Part shown: positions 40,040-50,105 of the stretch, in pieces
Position numbering within the stretch: the stretch's first letter is position 1
How the letters are laid out: the number at the start of each line of letters is the position of its first letter
NCBI GenBank assembly: GCA_902545945.1
Contig: CACCID010000006.1
Coordinates: forward strand, 1 to 58,996
Direction: 5' to 3'
Origin: an uncultured Pelagibacteraceae bacterium
GTDB taxonomy: Bacteria > Pseudomonadota > Alphaproteobacteria > Pelagibacterales > Pelagibacteraceae
DNA: 58,996 bases
Made by a program: the position numbers and the translations under genes
Notes under the pieces: model-generated
What the model was told of the DNA's origin: nothing
What the model saw: the letters and a program-made list of their open reading frames with translations, nothing else
Databases searched by the model: none

Positions 40040-40998
40040 ATTTTATTTAATTTTTTAAGTTTTTTTATAGGTAAGTGTTTATGGAATAATAATTTTAAAT
40101 TTTTAAGTGACGGGTTTTGCAATCTTTTTTCTATCAGTGTCCATGTATAGGGTAAAAATTTTAGATAATTATCTTTATTATCTCTTTTATATAAACGTAC
40201 AAATATACCTAGTATTTTTAAATTTCTTTGAACTGATAAAATATCAAAATCATGTTTTAATTTTTTGATATGGTCGTTTTTAAGTTTTGAATTCTTATAA
40301 TAAAAATCAAATAAAATTGTTTGTAATTTATTTGATAATCTTATTCTCACATCGTCAATTAAAGATGATACATCATACAAAGGATTTCCAATGATTGCAT
40401 CTTGATTGTCAATTATTCCTAATCTTTTTTTATTGATCATCACATTTGAAATATGAAAATCTCTATGTACGAATGTATTATTTTTATAATTTAATTTTTT
40501 ATAAACTTTATTTAGTTCAGATTTAAAAATTTTCTTAATTTTACCAATTTTTTTTTTTCTGAGGACATATTTTAAGTACCAATCAAAAAATAAATCAGAC
40601 TCTTTGTGAAGATTAGATAATGTGTAATATGGAATCTTAATTTTTAGCTTTTCGAACTTATAAAGCTTTTTTACTTTTATTTTTTGTATATTAATTAATA
40701 ATTTTATTAACGATTTATAACTATTAAGTTTATTTTTTTTTGAAATTACGTGATCGTAGAAAGATTTTTCCCCTAAATCAGATATTTCAATCATATCATT
40801 TTGATAATGATTGCTTAATAATTTTGGAGCATTAATCCTGTTACGATTAAGAATATTATTTATCACCGCATATACAGCAAGATTTTTAAATTTTTCTTTT
40901 TTAGCAGAGACAATGATTGAGGTTTTGTTGTTTTTTTTTAATCTATAAAATTCTCTAAATGAAGCATCTCCTGATATTTTTTTTAATTTATATTTCAT
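40036..40998 (-). CDS. amgK: AmgK-like anomeric MurNAc/GlcNAc kinase (APH fold)
   Basis: The protein has 320 residues from the ATG at 40998; the TTG at 41004 is less likely. The aminoglycoside-phosphotransferase fold has TFVHRDFHISNVM with the catalytic Asp and GIIDNQDAIIGNPLYDVSSLIDD with the metal-binding Asp. By context (tsaE upstream, murU downstream) it phosphorylates MurNAc or GlcNAc at the anomeric position. The protein is unusually Lys- and Asn-rich, as expected from the AT-rich genome. Confidence 0.82.
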   Translation of the reverse strand: MKYKLKKISGDASFREFYRLKKNNKTSIIVSAKKEKFKNLAVYAVINNILNRNRINAPKLLSNHYQNDMIEISDLGEKSFYDHVISKKNKLNSYKSLIKLLINIQKIKVKKLYKFEKLKIKIPYYTLSNLHKESDLFFDWYLKYVLRKKKIGKIKKIFKSELNKVYKKLNYKNNTFVHRDFHISNVMINKKRLGIIDNQDAIIGNPLYDVSSLIDDVRIRLSNKLQTILFDFYYKNSKLKNDHIKKLKHDFDILSVQRNLKILGIFVRLYKRDNKDNYLKFLPYTWTLIEKRLQNPSLKNLKLLFHKHLPIKKLKKLNKI

Positions 40999-41440
40999 TT
41001 TCAAAATCTTTCCATTTGCTTAGCCCACGTATCTTCATTTTTCTTTCCTTATCATTTTCTCCATACTCAAAATGAATTTCTAATTTATTAGTGAATGGTG
41101 TTTTAATTAAGTCTGGCCATTCTATAATTTTAACTGTTTTTTCATTTCCTGAAAAAATACCAAGATGATCTAATTCATTAGCCTTTTTTATTCGATAAAG
41201 ATCATAATGCATAATCTTAAGATCTTTAATTTCATATTCATAAAGTAAGTTAAATGTAGGACTCAACACCTCTGTTTCTTTAAGCCCTTTTTGAATTTGT
41301 AAGTTATTAATTAAATATCTTATGAATGTAGTTTTTCCTACACCAATTTCACCAGTTAAGAGGATACAATCTCCATTTTCTAATTTTTCTGAAATTGTTT
41401 TGGATATTTGATTTAAATGGTCTAAAGATTTAACAATCAT
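40988..41440 (-). CDS. tsaE: tRNA threonylcarbamoyladenosine biosynthesis ATPase TsaE
   Basis: The protein has 150 residues. The Walker A motif GEIGVGKT is at residues 30-37, SPTFNLLYEYE and MHYDLYRI are the conserved TsaE blocks, and IIEWPDLI is the C-terminal motif. It works with TsaB and TsaD to make t6A in tRNA. It overlaps the amgK frame by 11 bases. Confidence 0.93.
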   Translation of the reverse strand: MIVKSLDHLNQISKTISEKLENGDCILLTGEIGVGKTTFIRYLINNLQIQKGLKETEVLSPTFNLLYEYEIKDLKIMHYDLYRIKKANELDHLGIFSGNEKTVKIIEWPDLIKTPFTNKLEIHFEYGENDKERKMKIRGLSKWKDFENEI

Positions 41441-41449
41441 TAGCTACAA

Positions 41450-42739
41450 CTAGTAGCGATAAGTATCCGGCTTGAATGGTCCTGATGGTTTAACGCTGAT
41501 ATAATCTGCTTGCTCTTTTGTCATCTTTGTTAATTTAGCACCCACTTTTTCCAAATGAAGCATTGCAACTTTTTCATCAAGGTGTTTTGGAAGTACATAT
41601 ACTTTCTTTTCATATTTGTCTGAATTGTTCCATAATTCAATTTGAGCAATTACTTGATTTGTAAATGAGGCGCTCATTACAAAACTAGGGTGACCCGTAG
41701 CACATCCTAAGTTAACCAGTCTACCTTCGGCTAAAAGAATAATTCTTTTTTTACTAGGTAGTTCAATTTCATGAACTTGAGGTTTTATTTCATCCCACTT
41801 ATAGTTTTTCAACGCCTCAACTTGAATTTCGTTATCAAAGTGACCAATGTTACAAAGTATTGCTCTGTCTTTCATATTCCTCATATGATCTGCAGTAACA
41901 ATATCTTTATTTCCTGTTGCTGTTACGACGATATCAGCATCTTTAATGGCTTCATCCATCACGACAACTTCGTAACCTTCCATAGCAGCTTGTAAGGCAC
42001 ATATCGGGTCTGTTTCTGTAACCATTACTCTTGCACCTGCTTGACGCAAAGAAGCTGCGCTCCCTTTTCCAACGTCACCGAATCCAGCAACGATGGCTAC
42101 TTTTCCTGACATCATTACATCAGTTGCTCTTTTTATTCCATCTACTAAACTCTCTCTACAACCATAAAGATTATCGAATTTTGATTTTGTTACTGAGTCG
42201 TTTACATTTATAGCAGGGATTAATAATTCTTTATTAGACTCCATTTTTTTTAGTGCAAGGACACCTGTTGTGGTTTCTTCTGAAACCCCTTTAACATTTT
42301 TTAATAAATTTTTATATTCTTTGTGCATTAAGGCTGTAAGATCACCACCATCGTCTAATATCATATTTGGTTTCCAATCTTTTTTTCCTTCAATAGTTTG
42401 TTTAACACACCACCAGTACTCTTCTTCTGTCTCACCTTTCCAAGCGAAAACAGGAATACCAGCTTTAGCGATTGCTGCTGCTGCATGATCTTGTGTAGAA
42501 AAAATATTACATGAAGACCACCTAACTTCGGCCCCCAATTCAACTAAAGTTTCAATTAAAACTGCGGTTTGTATTGTCATATGAAGGCAACCTAAAATTT
42601 TTGCACCCTTTAAAGGGTTTTTACCTTTATATTCTTTTCTTAAAGCCATAAGGCCTGGCATTTCTGTTTCTGCAAGAGAAATTTCTTTTCTACCAAAGTC
42701 CGCTTGAGTAATATCTTTTACTTTGTAATCCTGTGCCAT
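41450..42739 (-). CDS. ahcY: Adenosylhomocysteinase
   Basis: The protein has 429 residues from ATG 42739; the longer TTG start at 42778 adds a 13-residue tail with no homology signal. The NAD-binding Rossmann motif is [20 protein letters not shown]. The catalytic region has DDGGDLTAL, and the C-terminus ends KPDTYRY, the universal Lys-Tyr tail. It hydrolyses S-adenosylhomocysteine to adenosine and homocysteine, recycling the product of methyltransferases. No SAM or SAH riboswitch is evident in the short leader. It follows chvG. Confidence 0.96.
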   Translation of the reverse strand: MAQDYKVKDITQADFGRKEISLAETEMPGLMALRKEYKGKNPLKGAKILGCLHMTIQTAVLIETLVELGAEVRWSSCNIFSTQDHAAAAIAKAGIPVFAWKGETEEEYWWCVKQTIEGKKDWKPNMILDDGGDLTALMHKEYKNLLKNVKGVSEETTTGVLALKKMESNKELLIPAINVNDSVTKSKFDNLYGCRESLVDGIKRATDVMMSGKVAIVAGFGDVGKGSAASLRQAGARVMVTETDPICALQAAMEGYEVVVMDEAIKDADIVVTATGNKDIVTADHMRNMKDRAILCNIGHFDNEIQVEALKNYKWDEIKPQVHEIELPSKKRIILLAEGRLVNLGCATGHPSFVMSASFTNQVIAQIELWNNSDKYEKKVYVLPKHLDEKVAMLHLEKVGAKLTKMTKEQADYISVKPSGPFKPDTYRY

Positions 42740-42787
42740 ATTGAAGGAGTTATTATCAACATAAATAAACCATAGCAAGAAATAATC

Positions 42788-44308
42788 TTAGGACAATTTA
42801 GGAAGCAAAACCTCTACCTGTGCACCTTTTGAATTTAGCCTATTTGAAGCTGCTATCGTGCCTTTGTGTAATTGGACAATATTTTTTGCAATATTTAAGC
42901 CTAAGCCAGAGTGTTTTCCGAAACTCGCGGGTCTGTTGCTATAAAATCTTTTAAAGATTTTCTGAGGCGATGTTTCGGCAAAACCAGGCCCCTCGTCTTT
43001 TACTGATAGTAATAGATTGCTTGATGTTTCTTCAAGACCAATTTCAATTTTTTGATTATCCTTACTAAAGGAGATAGAATTATCTAATAAATTTGCGACC
43101 ACTTGTTCCAATCTATTGCTTATGCCAAATATAAAATGTCCATTTTTACTTTTAATTTTATTTACGACACTTATCTCAATTTTTTTATTTTGGTTGATAA
43201 GATCTTGATTAAAATCTTCAACTACTCCATTAATAATTTCAACTAAATTAATTTTACCCATTTTCTCACGAGATAAAGATGCTTCGTCTTTAAGCATTTG
43301 AGTGTAATCAGTTATTAATCTTTCTATTCTTTCGACATCATGATTTATTATTTTAAGAAGTTTTTCACCCTCATCTTTTTCAGTAGTTTTGTCTAAAAGT
43401 TCTGAAGCACTTTTTAAAGATGCAAGTGGATTTCTTATTTCATGAGCTAAATCATTTGAGAATGTTTCTGCTCTATTAGTACGTTGTTGTAATTCTTTGG
43501 TCATTTCATCAATTGATTGGGTTAATTTACCAATTTCATCATCTCTTAAAAAAATTTTATTTATATCAATTGCTTGATTAGATTTCTTTTTAATCCCGTC
43601 ACTAAATTTAACTAAGAGACCAATCGGTTTGAGGATATATTTATTTAAAAACAGAGAAAAAATCAAAATCACGATAACAACAGCAATCATAGTTCTAATT
43701 ATAAATGCTTTTCTCTCTTTTACAGCAGTGATGATATCATTTGCTTGTTCTGAAACTACAATATATCCAATATCATTATTTTGAAATTTAATTTTGCTCA
43801 ATGTACTTACAAAAAAATTATTTTTTTTGTCGTTCGTGAGAGTCATTATTTCGTCGTTATATTTATTTGTAATAATATCTTTAATTTCATCTACTTCTTC
43901 GTCTTCAAGTCTTTCTTCAATCTCTGGTGTAATTGTTTCACCTCCTAATGCCTCCTCAAAAATAATATCTGATCCTGTAAAAACACTTTGATCCAAATCT
44001 AAAATATTTGTGTCACCAATAAGGTTTCCTGATAAATCATAAAATTGAACACGGTCTAAGTTTTGAAATAGAAATCTTGTAGAAAGTAAGAAATCTCTGA
44101 CTCCCTCTTTTGTATAGTCTATATTAAGTCTCTCAAGATTGTCCTTAGTATTATTTATAACTATTTTGTGGTTCTCCGATCTTTCTTTTACTAAGGTCGG
44201 TTGAATTGCTTCAAGGTATATAATTGTAAAAAGTCCTAGAACAGAAAAGACTGTAAGGTTAATTATTAAAAACTTCTTTAAAATAGAAGCTGATTTTTTT
44301 TGTTTCAT
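42788..44308 (-). CDS. chvG: ChvG-like sensor histidine kinase
   Basis: The protein has 506 residues. Two transmembrane helices (residues about 11-32 and 203-222) flank a periplasmic sensor domain of roughly 170 residues. A HAMP region follows, then the dimerisation box FSNDLAHEIRNPLASLKSA with the phospho-His, and the ATPase with VANLLDNSISFS, VKDEGPGF and GLGLNIAKNIV. Its start overlaps the end of the response regulator by one base. ChvG/ExoS kinases respond to envelope stress or acid in alphaproteobacteria. Confidence 0.9.
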   Translation of the reverse strand: MKQKKSASILKKFLIINLTVFSVLGLFTIIYLEAIQPTLVKERSENHKIVINNTKDNLERLNIDYTKEGVRDFLLSTRFLFQNLDRVQFYDLSGNLIGDTNILDLDQSVFTGSDIIFEEALGGETITPEIEERLEDEEVDEIKDIITNKYNDEIMTLTNDKKNNFFVSTLSKIKFQNNDIGYIVVSEQANDIITAVKERKAFIIRTMIAVVIVILIFSLFLNKYILKPIGLLVKFSDGIKKKSNQAIDINKIFLRDDEIGKLTQSIDEMTKELQQRTNRAETFSNDLAHEIRNPLASLKSASELLDKTTEKDEGEKLLKIINHDVERIERLITDYTQMLKDEASLSREKMGKINLVEIINGVVEDFNQDLINQNKKIEISVVNKIKSKNGHFIFGISNRLEQVVANLLDNSISFSKDNQKIEIGLEETSSNLLLSVKDEGPGFAETSPQKIFKRFYSNRPASFGKHSGLGLNIAKNIVQLHKGTIAASNRLNSKGAQVEVLLPKLS

Positions 44309-45006
44309 TAGCTAACATTCCATCTATACCCACTTCCATATCTAGTTTCAATTGCAGAAAACTTTTCATCAACCTTTTTAAACTTTTTTCTAATTCTTTT
44401 TACATGACTATCGATTGTTCTGTCTTCAATTTCAGTATTTTCCTTATAGGCTATATCCATTAAATGAGCTCTTTCTTTTATCACTCCTGGCCTTTTAGCT
44501 AATTCTTTTACTATTAAAAATTCTGTAGTAGTCAGTTTATCTGGTAAAGCTTTTCCGTTCCATTCACACTCTAATTGTGCAGGGTCTAATTTTAATTTAC
44601 CATGACTAATTATATTTTTTGTATCATCGACAGTATGAGTTTTTTTCCTTAACTGAACTCTTATTCTCTCTATTAAAACTTTTGTAGAAAAACCTCCAGA
44701 TTTTTTGACAAAGTCATCAGCACCCAACTTCAAACCAAGTAGTTCATCAACTTCATCATCTTTTGATGTTAAGAAGATAATTGGAATTGACATTTTTTTT
44801 TTTAGCTTTTTTAGTAACTCTTCTCCGTCCATCCTTGGCATTTTGATATCCAAAATAGCTAAGTCAGGTGGATTTCTAGTTAATCCTATTAAAGCAGACT
44901 CTCCATCGATATAAGTATGAACTTTAAAGCCTTCTCTTTCCAAGGCCATGCTTATGCTAGTTAGTATATTTCTATCATCATCTACTAAAGCTATAGTTTG
45001 AGTCAT
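44308..45006 (-). CDS. chvI: ChvI-like OmpR-family response regulator
   Basis: The protein has 232 residues. The receiver domain starts TIALVDDDRNILTSISMALE; the phospho-acceptor Asp53 is in AILDIKMPRMDG. The winged-helix C-terminal domain is ERAHLMDIAY...DRTIDSHVKRIRKKF. The receiver sequence matches ChvI closely from memory. It is the first gene of the chvI-chvG-ahcY order seen in Rhizobiales-type genomes. Confidence 0.92.
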   Translation of the reverse strand: MTQTIALVDDDRNILTSISMALEREGFKVHTYIDGESALIGLTRNPPDLAILDIKMPRMDGEELLKKLKKKMSIPIIFLTSKDDEVDELLGLKLGADDFVKKSGGFSTKVLIERIRVQLRKKTHTVDDTKNIISHGKLKLDPAQLECEWNGKALPDKLTTTEFLIVKELAKRPGVIKERAHLMDIAYKENTEIEDRTIDSHVKRIRKKFKKVDEKFSAIETRYGSGYRWNVS

Positions 45007-45045
45007 ATTTTTATTCTCTTAATTATGTTGTCAAAATTTAGGCGT

Positions 45046-47811
45046 TTAATGGGCTTCTCCCCAATTGCTTCCTGAGTTAATACTTACTTCCAAAGGTATT
45101 GAAAATATGTGATGGTCTGAGCTTGTAACTGACGTCATTACTTCTTTAACAATTTTTTTAACTTCGCTCTCATCTTTTTTTAAACACTCAAAAATAAGTT
45201 CATCGTGAATTTGCAAAAGCATTTTTGCTTTCTTTTTTTCTTCAAGGATTTTATCTATTTTAATCATTGCTAATCTTATGATATCTGCAGCTGATCCTTG
45301 TATTGGGGCATTAATTGCTGCTCTTTCCTGAAAAGCGCGAACGCTAAAATTTTTATCATTTATTCCTCTTAAATGAATTCTTCTTCCAAAAATATTTGTT
45401 ACAAAGCCTTGCTTTCTGCAACTTTTGATTGTCGTGTTCATGTAATCTTTTATCTCAGGAAATTTTTTAAAATATGAATTAATGAAACTTAAAGCCTCTT
45501 GATTTGAAACTGAAATTTGTTTTGCTAATCCATATTGCGTAATCCCATAAATAATTCCAAAATTAATTGCTTTGGCTTTTCTTCTAAAATCATCTGTCAC
45601 TTTTGCAATAGGGACATCAAATACTTGGCTCGCTGTTAAAGAGTGTATATCCTGTTTGTTTTTAAAAGCTTTCTTTAATTCTTTTACATCGGCCATATCA
45701 GCCAGAATTCTCATTTCTATTTGATTATAATCTGCTGAAATTAATAAATTATTTTTATCAGCTATAAAAGCTTTTCTTATCTCTTTACCGTCTTGAGTCT
45801 TTATGGGAATATTTTGTAAATTAGGATCACTGGAAGCTAGCCTACCTGTATTGGTTGCAGCTAGTAAAAAGGAAGTATGCACTCTTTTTGTTTTTTTACT
45901 TATATGATCTTGCAAAGCATCAGTATAGGTGCTTTTTAATTTTGAAACCTGGCGCCATTCTAAAACTAAATTAGGAAATTTATGCCCAGTTAACGCTAGG
46001 TCCTCTAGAATTTTAGCGCTTGTAGCTAAGCTTCCTTTCTTGGTTTTTTTTAATTTTGCTATCTTCAAGTCATTATAAATAATTTCACCTAATTGTTTTG
46101 GGGATCCGATATTAAATTTTTTACCTGATATTTTATAAATTTCTTTTTCAATGGTTATTAATCTTTCCTCAAATTTTTTTGAGAGTCTTTTAAGATAAGC
46201 ATCATCAACTTTTATACCATTCGATTCTAGCTTTGAAAGAATTTTTATCATCGGTTTTTCAAATTCCTCATAAACTTTTTCTAATTTTTCCTCTGATACT
46301 CTCTCAGATAAAACCTCATATAATCTTAACGTTATATCTGCATCTTCAGCGGCATATTCAGTTGCTGATTTGAGATCTACTTCTGAAAAATTTAATTGTT
46401 TTTTTCCGGTTCCTACTAAGTCTTTATAGGAAATAGTTTTATGTCCAAGATGTAATTCGGATAAGGTATCCATATTATGCCTATTGTTTCCAGCATCTAA
46501 TGTATATGAAAGTAGCATCGTATCATCTACTGGATCAAGTTCGATACCGTGTTTTTTTAACACAATAAAATCGTATTTTATATTTTGACCGACTTTTTTA
46601 ATGCTTGGATCTTCTAAAATTGACTTAAGTTTTTTTAAAATCAAATCTTTCTTTAAGTCTGTTTTTTCTTTATGTTCGATTGGGATATAATAAGCTTTAT
46701 TTGCCTCATAACAGACTGATAAACCAACTAGATCGGCTTCTTGTGGATTTAGTGATGAAGTTTCAGTATCTACTGCTATGACTGATTTTTCATTTAATTT
46801 TTTTAATAATTCCGCTAATTGTTTTTCTGTAGAAATAGTTTTATAGGATTTTATATTTATCTGATTTTTTTTTTGGATAGAATTTTTTCCATTAAAATCT
46901 TTGTTTACTGGATCACCATAAAAACTTATAACCTGGCTCAACAATCTATTAAACTCCATTTCTCTTAAAAAATTATATAGTTTATCTTTGTTGATATCTT
47001 TAATTATGAATTCGGTAGCATTACTTTTTAAAGGTACATCATTTTTTAAAGTAACTAATTGCTTGCTAATCATAGCTTTATCTTTGTTTAATAATAAAGT
47101 TTCTCGTCTTTTGTTTTGGGGTATTTCGGTTGCTTTATTTAGTAAATTTTCTAAAGTTTTATATTTATTTATTAATTCTGCTGCTGTCTTCACACCTATT
47201 CCTGGAACTCCTGGGATGTTATCTGAACTATCTCCAGCGAGAGATTGAACGTCGATTACTTGATCTGGTTTAACTCCAAATTTCTCGATTACTTCTTTTT
47301 CACCTATTACTTTACTTTTCATGGGATCAAACAGCCTGACTTTATTTGAAACTAATTGCATCAAATCTTTATCTGATGATACTACAGTAACCCTAGCTCC
47401 AGCCTCTGTAATTTTTTTTGCATAAGTAGCAATAAGATCATCTGCTTCGTAATTTAAAAGTTCAACAGATGGTAAATTAAATGCTTCAACTGATTTTCTT
47501 ATATATTCAAACTGAGGTGCTAAATCATCAGGTGCTTCTGCTCTGTTAGCTTTATAGTCAGTATAAATTTCATTTCTAAAATTTTTTCTTGCTGAGTCGA
47601 ATATTACAGCAAAATGAGTTGGTTTGTTTTTTGAGTCATCTGATCTAGCATCTTCTAAGAGTTTAAAAAGCATAGAGCAAAAACCGCTTACCGCTCCTGT
47701 TGGTAGTCCATCACTCTTTCTAGATAAAGGTGGTAACGCATAATAAGCTCTGAATATATAGCCCGATCCATCTATGAGATAAAAATGATCTGTTTTTTTT
47801 ATTGAACTCAT
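45046..47811 (-). CDS. polA: DNA polymerase I
   Basis: The protein has 921 residues. The 5'-3' exonuclease domain starts FYLIDGSGYIFRAYYALPP and has SSDKDLMQL. The 3'-5' exonuclease domain begins VIAVDTETSSLNP, where the DxE motif is intact, so proofreading should work. The polymerase domain has DYNQIEMRILA (motif A), RRKAKAINFGIIYG (motif B, O helix) and QIHDELIFE (motif C). It fills gaps and removes primers. Confidence 0.96.
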   Translation of the reverse strand: MSSIKKTDHFYLIDGSGYIFRAYYALPPLSRKSDGLPTGAVSGFCSMLFKLLEDARSDDSKNKPTHFAVIFDSARKNFRNEIYTDYKANRAEAPDDLAPQFEYIRKSVEAFNLPSVELLNYEADDLIATYAKKITEAGARVTVVSSDKDLMQLVSNKVRLFDPMKSKVIGEKEVIEKFGVKPDQVIDVQSLAGDSSDNIPGVPGIGVKTAAELINKYKTLENLLNKATEIPQNKRRETLLLNKDKAMISKQLVTLKNDVPLKSNATEFIIKDINKDKLYNFLREMEFNRLLSQVISFYGDPVNKDFNGKNSIQKKNQINIKSYKTISTEKQLAELLKKLNEKSVIAVDTETSSLNPQEADLVGLSVCYEANKAYYIPIEHKEKTDLKKDLILKKLKSILEDPSIKKVGQNIKYDFIVLKKHGIELDPVDDTMLLSYTLDAGNNRHNMDTLSELHLGHKTISYKDLVGTGKKQLNFSEVDLKSATEYAAEDADITLRLYEVLSERVSEEKLEKVYEEFEKPMIKILSKLESNGIKVDDAYLKRLSKKFEERLITIEKEIYKISGKKFNIGSPKQLGEIIYNDLKIAKLKKTKKGSLATSAKILEDLALTGHKFPNLVLEWRQVSKLKSTYTDALQDHISKKTKRVHTSFLLAATNTGRLASSDPNLQNIPIKTQDGKEIRKAFIADKNNLLISADYNQIEMRILADMADVKELKKAFKNKQDIHSLTASQVFDVPIAKVTDDFRRKAKAINFGIIYGITQYGLAKQISVSNQEALSFINSYFKKFPEIKDYMNTTIKSCRKQGFVTNIFGRRIHLRGINDKNFSVRAFQERAAINAPIQGSAADIIRLAMIKIDKILEEKKKAKMLLQIHDELIFECLKKDESEVKKIVKEVMTSVTSSDHHIFSIPLEVSINSGSNWGEAH

Positions 47812-47854
47812 ATATACATACTACATTGAATTCTTAGGTAAGATTATAAAAACC

Positions 47855-48784
47855 ATGTCAAAAAATGCATTAATTGTTGAAAATTTATCAAAAATTTATT
47901 CCAATTCGAAAACTAATAAACAAAATAAAGCTTTAACTGATCTTAACTTTGAAGTGAAGCAGGGAGAAGTCTTTGGCTTACTTGGTCCTAATGGTGCAGG
48001 CAAAACTACCTTTTTAAGCATTTTGGGAGGAACTGTAATGAAAACATCTGGACAAGTTAATGTTTGGGGTTTTGATCTAGATAAAAATCCTCGACAAGTA
48101 AGAGCATCTTTAGGAATAGTGCCTCAAGAGGTAAATTTAGATGCATTTTTCACACCTAAAAAACTTTTGGAACTACAATCTGGACTCTATGGAATTAAAA
48201 AAAAAGATAGAATTACAGATCTTATTTTAAAAATGGTTGCTTTGGAGGATAAAGCTAATGCTTATGCAAGAAGCCTGTCAGGTGGAATGAAAAGAAGATT
48301 GTTAATTGCTAAAGCTATGGTTCATCAACCGCCAATACTAATATTGGATGAGCCAACAGCAGGTGTTGATGTTGAGTTGAGAAATAACTTATGGAAAAAC
48401 GTAAAAGAGCTCAATAAAGAAGGTGTAACAGTAATACTTACTACACATTATCTTTTAGAAGCCCAAGAGATGTGTGATAGAATTGCAATAATTGACAAAG
48501 GAAATCTTGTAGCTCTTGACACAACAGAAAAACTCTTAGCAAAAATCAAAACAAAAAATATAAATTTTAAAGTAAAAAATGTTGATATTAACTGCTCACT
48601 ATCAATGAAGGGTATAAAATTTCAAATAATTTCAAGTAATCTGATTGCTGCGTCTTACGAAAAAAATTCATTAGATTTTGCTGAAATTGCAAATTATTTA
48701 CATAAAAATAATATAGATATTGTAGATATTTCAACAGATGATGGTGATTTAGAGGATGTATTTGTTCAATTAACAAAGCACTAG
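47855..48784 (+). CDS. ABC transporter ATP-binding protein (ABC-2 type)
   Basis: The protein has 309 residues. The Walker A motif GPNGAGKT is at residues 44-51. The signature LSGGMKRRLL, Walker B LILDEPTAGVD and the switch His in TTHYLLEA are all intact. It is of the NodI/DrrA type with an extra C-terminal domain. The usual ABC-2 permease partner is not adjacent; the next gene is bioY. The permease may be encoded elsewhere. Confidence 0.88.
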   Translation: MSKNALIVENLSKIYSNSKTNKQNKALTDLNFEVKQGEVFGLLGPNGAGKTTFLSILGGTVMKTSGQVNVWGFDLDKNPRQVRASLGIVPQEVNLDAFFTPKKLLELQSGLYGIKKKDRITDLILKMVALEDKANAYARSLSGGMKRRLLIAKAMVHQPPILILDEPTAGVDVELRNNLWKNVKELNKEGVTVILTTHYLLEAQEMCDRIAIIDKGNLVALDTTEKLLAKIKTKNINFKVKNVDINCSLSMKGIKFQIISSNLIAASYEKNSLDFAEIANYLHKNNIDIVDISTDDGDLEDVFVQLTKH

Positions 48785-48815
48785 ATTTTAATGAAAAAAA
48801 AGTTAAATTAATAAT

Positions 48816-49367
48816 ATGGAAATAGTTAAAAGCTTAATATCCTCGAAAATATTAAAATATGCTTTCATCGCTTTAATTGGAAGTATTGTTTTAGCTATTT
48901 CTTCAAAAGTTAAAATACCATTTTACCCAGTGCCAATGACAATGCAAACTTTAGTCGTGATAATGATTGGACTAGCCTTTGGATGGAAATTAGGTTTAGC
49001 AACTATATCTTTATATTTGTTTGAAGGTATTATTGGATTACCAGTTTTTTCGGGCACACCTGAAAAAGGTGTTGGGCTTGTTTATTTTTCAGGACCTACA
49101 ATGGGGTACTTAATTGGATTCTTGGTTGCTGCTTTTTTTGCAGGAAAATTTAATTATAATAATAATTTTATTATGAATTTTTTAAAACTTACTTTTGCAA
49201 CAAGTTTTATTTATTTATTTGGAATGGTGTGGCTGGGAAGTTTAATTGGATGGGATAAGCCAATATTTAAATTAGGTGCTCAACCTTTTCTTTTAGCAGA
49301 ACTTTTTAAAATTTTAATTGCTACTGTTTCAATTAACCAAATTATAAAAATAAAAAAATATATTTAA
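48816..49367 (+). CDS. bioY: Biotin transporter substrate-binding component BioY
   Basis: The protein has 183 residues with six hydrophobic segments. The BioY signatures are ISSKVKIPFYPVPMTMQTLVV, GLPVFSGTPEKGVG and SGPTMGYLIGF. It binds biotin in the membrane, alone or with an ECF module. No bioM/bioN gene is near; the ABC ATPase upstream is of another class, so it may work alone. Confidence 0.92.
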   Translation: MEIVKSLISSKILKYAFIALIGSIVLAISSKVKIPFYPVPMTMQTLVVIMIGLAFGWKLGLATISLYLFEGIIGLPVFSGTPEKGVGLVYFSGPTMGYLIGFLVAAFFAGKFNYNNNFIMNFLKLTFATSFIYLFGMVWLGSLIGWDKPIFKLGAQPFLLAELFKILIATVSINQIIKIKKYI

Positions 49368-49368
49368 T

Positions 49369-49941
49369 TTATCTTGGAGATCTTTTAGAAAGAATTCTTT
49401 GTAAGGTTCTTCTGTGCATTTTTAATCTTCGAGCTGTTTCTGAAACATTTCTATTGCATAACTCAAAAACTCTATGTATGTGCTCCCACTTAACTCGGTC
49501 TGCTGACATCGGATTTTCTGGAGGCTTAGCTTTTGACTGTGGGGCTGCTAATAATGCAGACTCAACATCATCAGCGTCAACTGGTTTAGCTATATAATCT
49601 ATTGCACCTGCTTTTACTGCAGCTACAGCTGTAGGTAGATTCCCGTATCCGGTTAACATTACAATTCTGCTATCTTTTTTATTTTTAGATAATTCATTAA
49701 CAACGTCTAACCCATTTCCATCTTCTAACCTAAGGTCAACACATGCAAATGCTGGAGGTGTTGAATTAACGATATTTAGCCCCTCAGCCACAGTTTTGGC
49801 CTCTTTTACTTGAAATCCCTTCTTTTCCATAGCCCTAGCGAGCCTTCCCCTTAATGGATCATCATCATCCAGGATTAATAAGGTTTTATCGTCAAAGTCG
49901 GTCAGCTTTAGCTGATCTGGTAAATTTTTTTGTCCTCTCAT
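49369..49941 (-). CDS. regA: RegA/ActR/PrrA-type redox response regulator
   Basis: The protein has 190 residues from the ATG at 49941 (a TTG two codons earlier is possible). Its receiver domain has TLLILDDDDPLRGRLARAMEKKG and Asp69 in FACVDLRLEDGNG. A proline-rich linker leads to the Fis-type C-terminal HTH, RNVSETARRLKMHRRTLQRIL. RegA controls respiration, carbon and nitrogen genes in response to redox. Its kinase regB lies 3.8 kb away, beyond the polyamine operon. Confidence 0.92.
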   Translation of the reverse strand: MRGQKNLPDQLKLTDFDDKTLLILDDDDPLRGRLARAMEKKGFQVKEAKTVAEGLNIVNSTPPAFACVDLRLEDGNGLDVVNELSKNKKDSRIVMLTGYGNLPTAVAAVKAGAIDYIAKPVDADDVESALLAAPQSKAKPPENPMSADRVKWEHIHRVFELCNRNVSETARRLKMHRRTLQRILSKRSPR

Positions 49942-50001
49942 ATGCAATTAATATAGGTACGATTAATGTGAATACAACAGCTAAATAATGATATTTTTTT
50001 C

Positions 50002-50082
50002 TTTACACAAAGTCAAAAAAACCTTAAACGCGAAATAATTAAGGTTTTTTTTATTAAATTTTTTAAAAAACCTTTGTGTAAA
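50002..50082 (+). promoter_or_regulatory. Attenuator-like leader with alternative hairpins before the polyamine operon
   Basis: Four segments are complementary. A (50002-50012, TTTACACAAAG) pairs perfectly with D (50072-50082). B (50015-50027) pairs perfectly over 13 bp with C (50039-50051), whose end is an eight-T run (50045-50052), so B:C is an intrinsic terminator. C (50041-50050) can instead pair over 10 bp with 50065-50074, overlapping D, which would prevent both. The layout suits transcription attenuation of the decarboxylase operon. The A-tract/T-tract symmetry means it could terminate on the minus strand too. Confidence 0.6.
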
Positions 50083-50105
50083 CTAATAAACGAGGGACAC
50101 ATGAA

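Noticed and set aside
42740-42787. SAM- or SAH-type riboswitch upstream of ahcY
   Set aside because: The gap is under 50 bases and lacks the conserved bases of SAM-II, SAM-V or SAH riboswitches.
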